From positions 3,441,759-3,505,758 of the forward strand of contig NC_080714.1 in the NCBI RefSeq assembly GCF_019097595.1: DNA of 64,000 nucleotides. The letters run 5' to 3'. Origin of the DNA: Hemibagrus wyckioides (lineage: Eukaryota > Chordata > Actinopteri > Siluriformes > Bagridae). Below are positions 62,241 through 64,000 of the stretch, piece after piece. The notes below the pieces were generated by a model. It had not been told where the DNA came from. It saw only the letters and a program-made list of their open reading frames with translations, and did not search any database. Both the position numbers and the translations under genes were made by a program. Positions within the stretch are counted from its first letter, which is position 1. Every line of letters begins with the position of its first letter.

Positions 62241-63117
62241 AGACGGGGAGAAGGATGATGAGATGAACTTGAGCTGAACCTTGTCCTGAGCATTCCCACA
62301 CATGCACATCCCACTGTGCAGCAGGTCAGGATCACACGGCCAGAGGTCAGAGGTTACACAGAGTGCAACGTATCATATCGGCAACGCGAAATTTGCAGGA
62401 AGAAGTTGCAGGATGTGAACTGTACCACACGATATCGCAGTCTTACCCACATCACTGCATCCGCAAAACACCTTTGTTCTCATAAACATGTATGCCCAAG
62501 AATTCCTTTTGCTTCGCCCGCCACTCAACACTGTGACATAAAATCACAAGCGGCTCAATGATGGAACAAAAATAAACAGAAGAACAAAATAAAAAGAAGA
62601 TTTTAGATCCTTCACGACAAAACCACACAACATGTACATATACAAATTCCTCCATTTTATGTGGTGCAGCATTTTAAAAGAAAACGCCCCTTCATTGTAT
62701 TTCAGGACACTTACCTTGAATTGTGTTTTCTTCCTCCTCTATACAAACGTGAATGGTTTAAACTAGGATGGGTCCGGACCGGGCTCATAAAGGTTCTGAT
62801 TCAGAACCATGACTGTTAGTAAACATTTTAACACCGCATTGTTCCACACTGTACACACTACAATGTGGAGTTAACTCTGTAAAATGCTGTGCTGCTTCTT
62901 CAGAGCAGAGTTTCATAACCCATAGTAAAAAGCAGCGCTAACCCCGCCATGTGTAAAACATTCCTCTTCCCGTGGGCAAAGGGTTAATCTCATGTGTTTA
63001 AAAATGTGACATATGGGGGTTTTTTTTTAGTAATGAATTTGTAATGAATTGAGTCCATGTGTGCGGTGAGAAAGCTGCTTTCAGATAAATGAACGTTTGA
63101 GAGTTTCAATAATGATA
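62241..63117. other. Unique DNA
   Basis: Contains a minus-strand donor-like AAG/GTAAGT ending at 62714/62715, without a convincing exon attached. Confidence 0.4.
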
Positions 63118-63144
63118 GTCATAATGTTATGCCTGATCGGTGTA
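63118..63144. mobile_element. Solo Tc1 terminal inverted repeat
   Basis: gtcataatgttatgcctgat and the next seven bases match 24 of 27 positions of the right end of the 10610-11125 element. No partner end or transposase sequence is found nearby. Confidence 0.75.
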
Positions 63145-63171
63145 TTTATACAGTTTGTAATGTTTGGACAC

Positions 63172-63440
63172 GCCTCCTTAAAGTTTTGATTGGTCACTCT
63201 TTAGAGTAAAAAAACCACAACTATGAGAAAACACTGATTTTCTTTGTCCACTTGACATTGATCCGAGATTAACATGTAAAAAATGATTTTGACACACTGG
63301 TATAAGCATCTCAGACAAGATAAAGGTCAGTAAAGAGGTATTTGACTGTTGGACTGTCCTGCATGCCTCCTTAAAGATGACTGCTTTGATTGGTCATTCT
63401 TTAGAATAAAAAAAGCCACAAGAAGACATCAACAGGACAT
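63172..63440. repeat. ~195-bp diverged tandem duplication
   Basis: cctccttaaag, tttgattggtcaYtctttag and taaaaaaaccacaa occur at 63173-63220 and again at 63366-63420. Confidence 0.75.
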
Positions 63441-63685
63441 TATACACAATAACATATTAGATTTCAAGCATTCTGGCATGAGCCTTTTTGATAAATAAAA
63501 GCACGTCCTCTTATGTGTCCAAACGAAAAGAAAGATTTTATAATACCATCAAGCATAATATTACCCTCTGGGTTGCAGTAGAAAATGTAAATAAATCAAT
63601 GTTCTGCTTTAAACATTGCTGAACTGTATACATGCAGTGACTGTAAATGAGATGTTTGTGTGGATTTATAGGTGCAGAGATTATA

Positions 63686-63701
63686 CAGCGCCCCCTAGTG
63701 G
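63686..63701 (-). promoter_or_regulatory. CTCF-type binding motif
   Basis: The + strand reads cagcgccccctagtgg; the complement ccactagggggcgctg is an essentially ideal vertebrate CTCF core. Orientation is minus, facing the + motif at 14429. Confidence 0.7.
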
Positions 63702-63832
63702 ATACAAGCCCCACTACAGCACTCACGTAAAGGATGCACTTCCTTCCCATGAGTGTGAAGTACAGTGTTAGTGTCTGAGCTGCTGCTTATCTGTTGATTC
63801 TCTTGGATAATTTGCTTAAAAATCGGACTCAC

Positions 63833-63877
63833 CGGTCGCATCCTGATCGTCCGTGTCCAGCAACTCGCCACAGAAAC
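63833..63877 (-). other. Candidate 45-nt coding exon, minus strand
   Basis: On the minus strand a pyrimidine-rich tract ends in gtgcag (acceptor AG at 63878-63879), and after 45 bases comes an exact GTGAGT donor (63832-63827). The length is 15 codons. In phase 1 it reads FCGELLDTDDQDAT with split glycine-type codons at both edges; all three frames are open. I recognise no family. Both splice sites are strong, but a chance pair cannot be excluded. Confidence 0.3.
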
Positions 63878-64000
63878 CTGCACGGGGAAATGAACAACGA
63901 CGTCAGCTTTCAGTGACACCAAATGTAGTAAAGATTTACTCTTACATTTTTTTTCATTTTTTCCTTTTTTTTTTCAGAGCTCTAAATAAAGGTTTTCTTC

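Noticed and set aside
62709..62760. Minus-strand AAG/GTAAGT donor at 62714
   Set aside because: Frames upstream on the minus strand are closed unless a very short exon is assumed; sites like this are expected by chance.
63940..63990. Strong + strand polypyrimidine-CAG acceptor at 63975-63977
   Set aside because: Window ends too soon to see an exon, and poly(T) tracts are frequent here.

Overview
The window looks like non-coding DNA from a teleost fish. The evidence is the repeat content: three Tc1-type transposon families of the fish kind, tRNA-derived SINEs with fish-type bodies, a fish-type non-LTR retrotransposon fragment that encodes the reverse-transcriptase C-terminus, and an extreme density of (CA)n, (GA)n, (TA)n and tetranucleotide microsatellites. 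An otophysan such as a catfish would fit, but the sequence alone does not prove it. No complete host protein-coding gene is visible. Nearly all long open frames are by-products of dinucleotide repeats (Leu-Ser, Cys-Val, Thr-His and Arg-Glu polymers).

Layout. 1-1160 is a satellite-like array of a 20-bp monomer with 80- and 160-bp higher-order repeats. 1.2-12 kb is AT-rich unique DNA with microsatellites, a TA-flanked MITE (3740-4200), a 5'-truncated non-LTR insertion with target-site duplications (9081-9654), a SINE (9966-10139) and an internally deleted Tc1 element beside a (TA)n tract (10540-11125). 12-17 kb is dominated by purine-rich repeats, a 9/27-bp minisatellite that reads as Gly-X-Y in one frame, a strong CTCF-type motif at 14429 and a 50-bp degenerate array. 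17.5-27 kb is mostly unique DNA with a Tc1 relic (about 19.65-19.93 kb), a GATG/GATA array (21 kb) and a 31-bp minisatellite (22.9-23.6 kb). 27.9-29.4 kb is a large CA-based minisatellite. 32-35 kb is purine-rich, then A/T-rich. A nearly full-length Tc1 element with 31-bp terminal inverted repeats and a DD34E transposase pseudogene occupies 36850-38100. A deleted relative lies at 58052-58596.

The best sign of host gene structure on the + strand is at 42.08-43.26 kb. It combines a CpG-rich stretch, two CCAAT boxes, an AP-1 site, a TATA box, a GA-rich leader and a GTGAGT donor at 43256, and so looks like a promoter with a first exon. On the minus strand, 63833-63877 looks like a 45-nt in-phase exon. 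A short + strand exon candidate also lies at 27369-27400. None could be assigned to a named gene. CTCF-type motifs at 14429 (+) and 63686 (-) face each other and could anchor a chromatin loop.

I found no operon-like, CRISPR, viral or toxin system. The most interesting items are the nested satellite, the convergent CTCF-type motifs, the promoter and first-exon candidate, the small exon candidates, the several generations of Tc1 elements, and some perfect palindromes inside microsatellite clusters.
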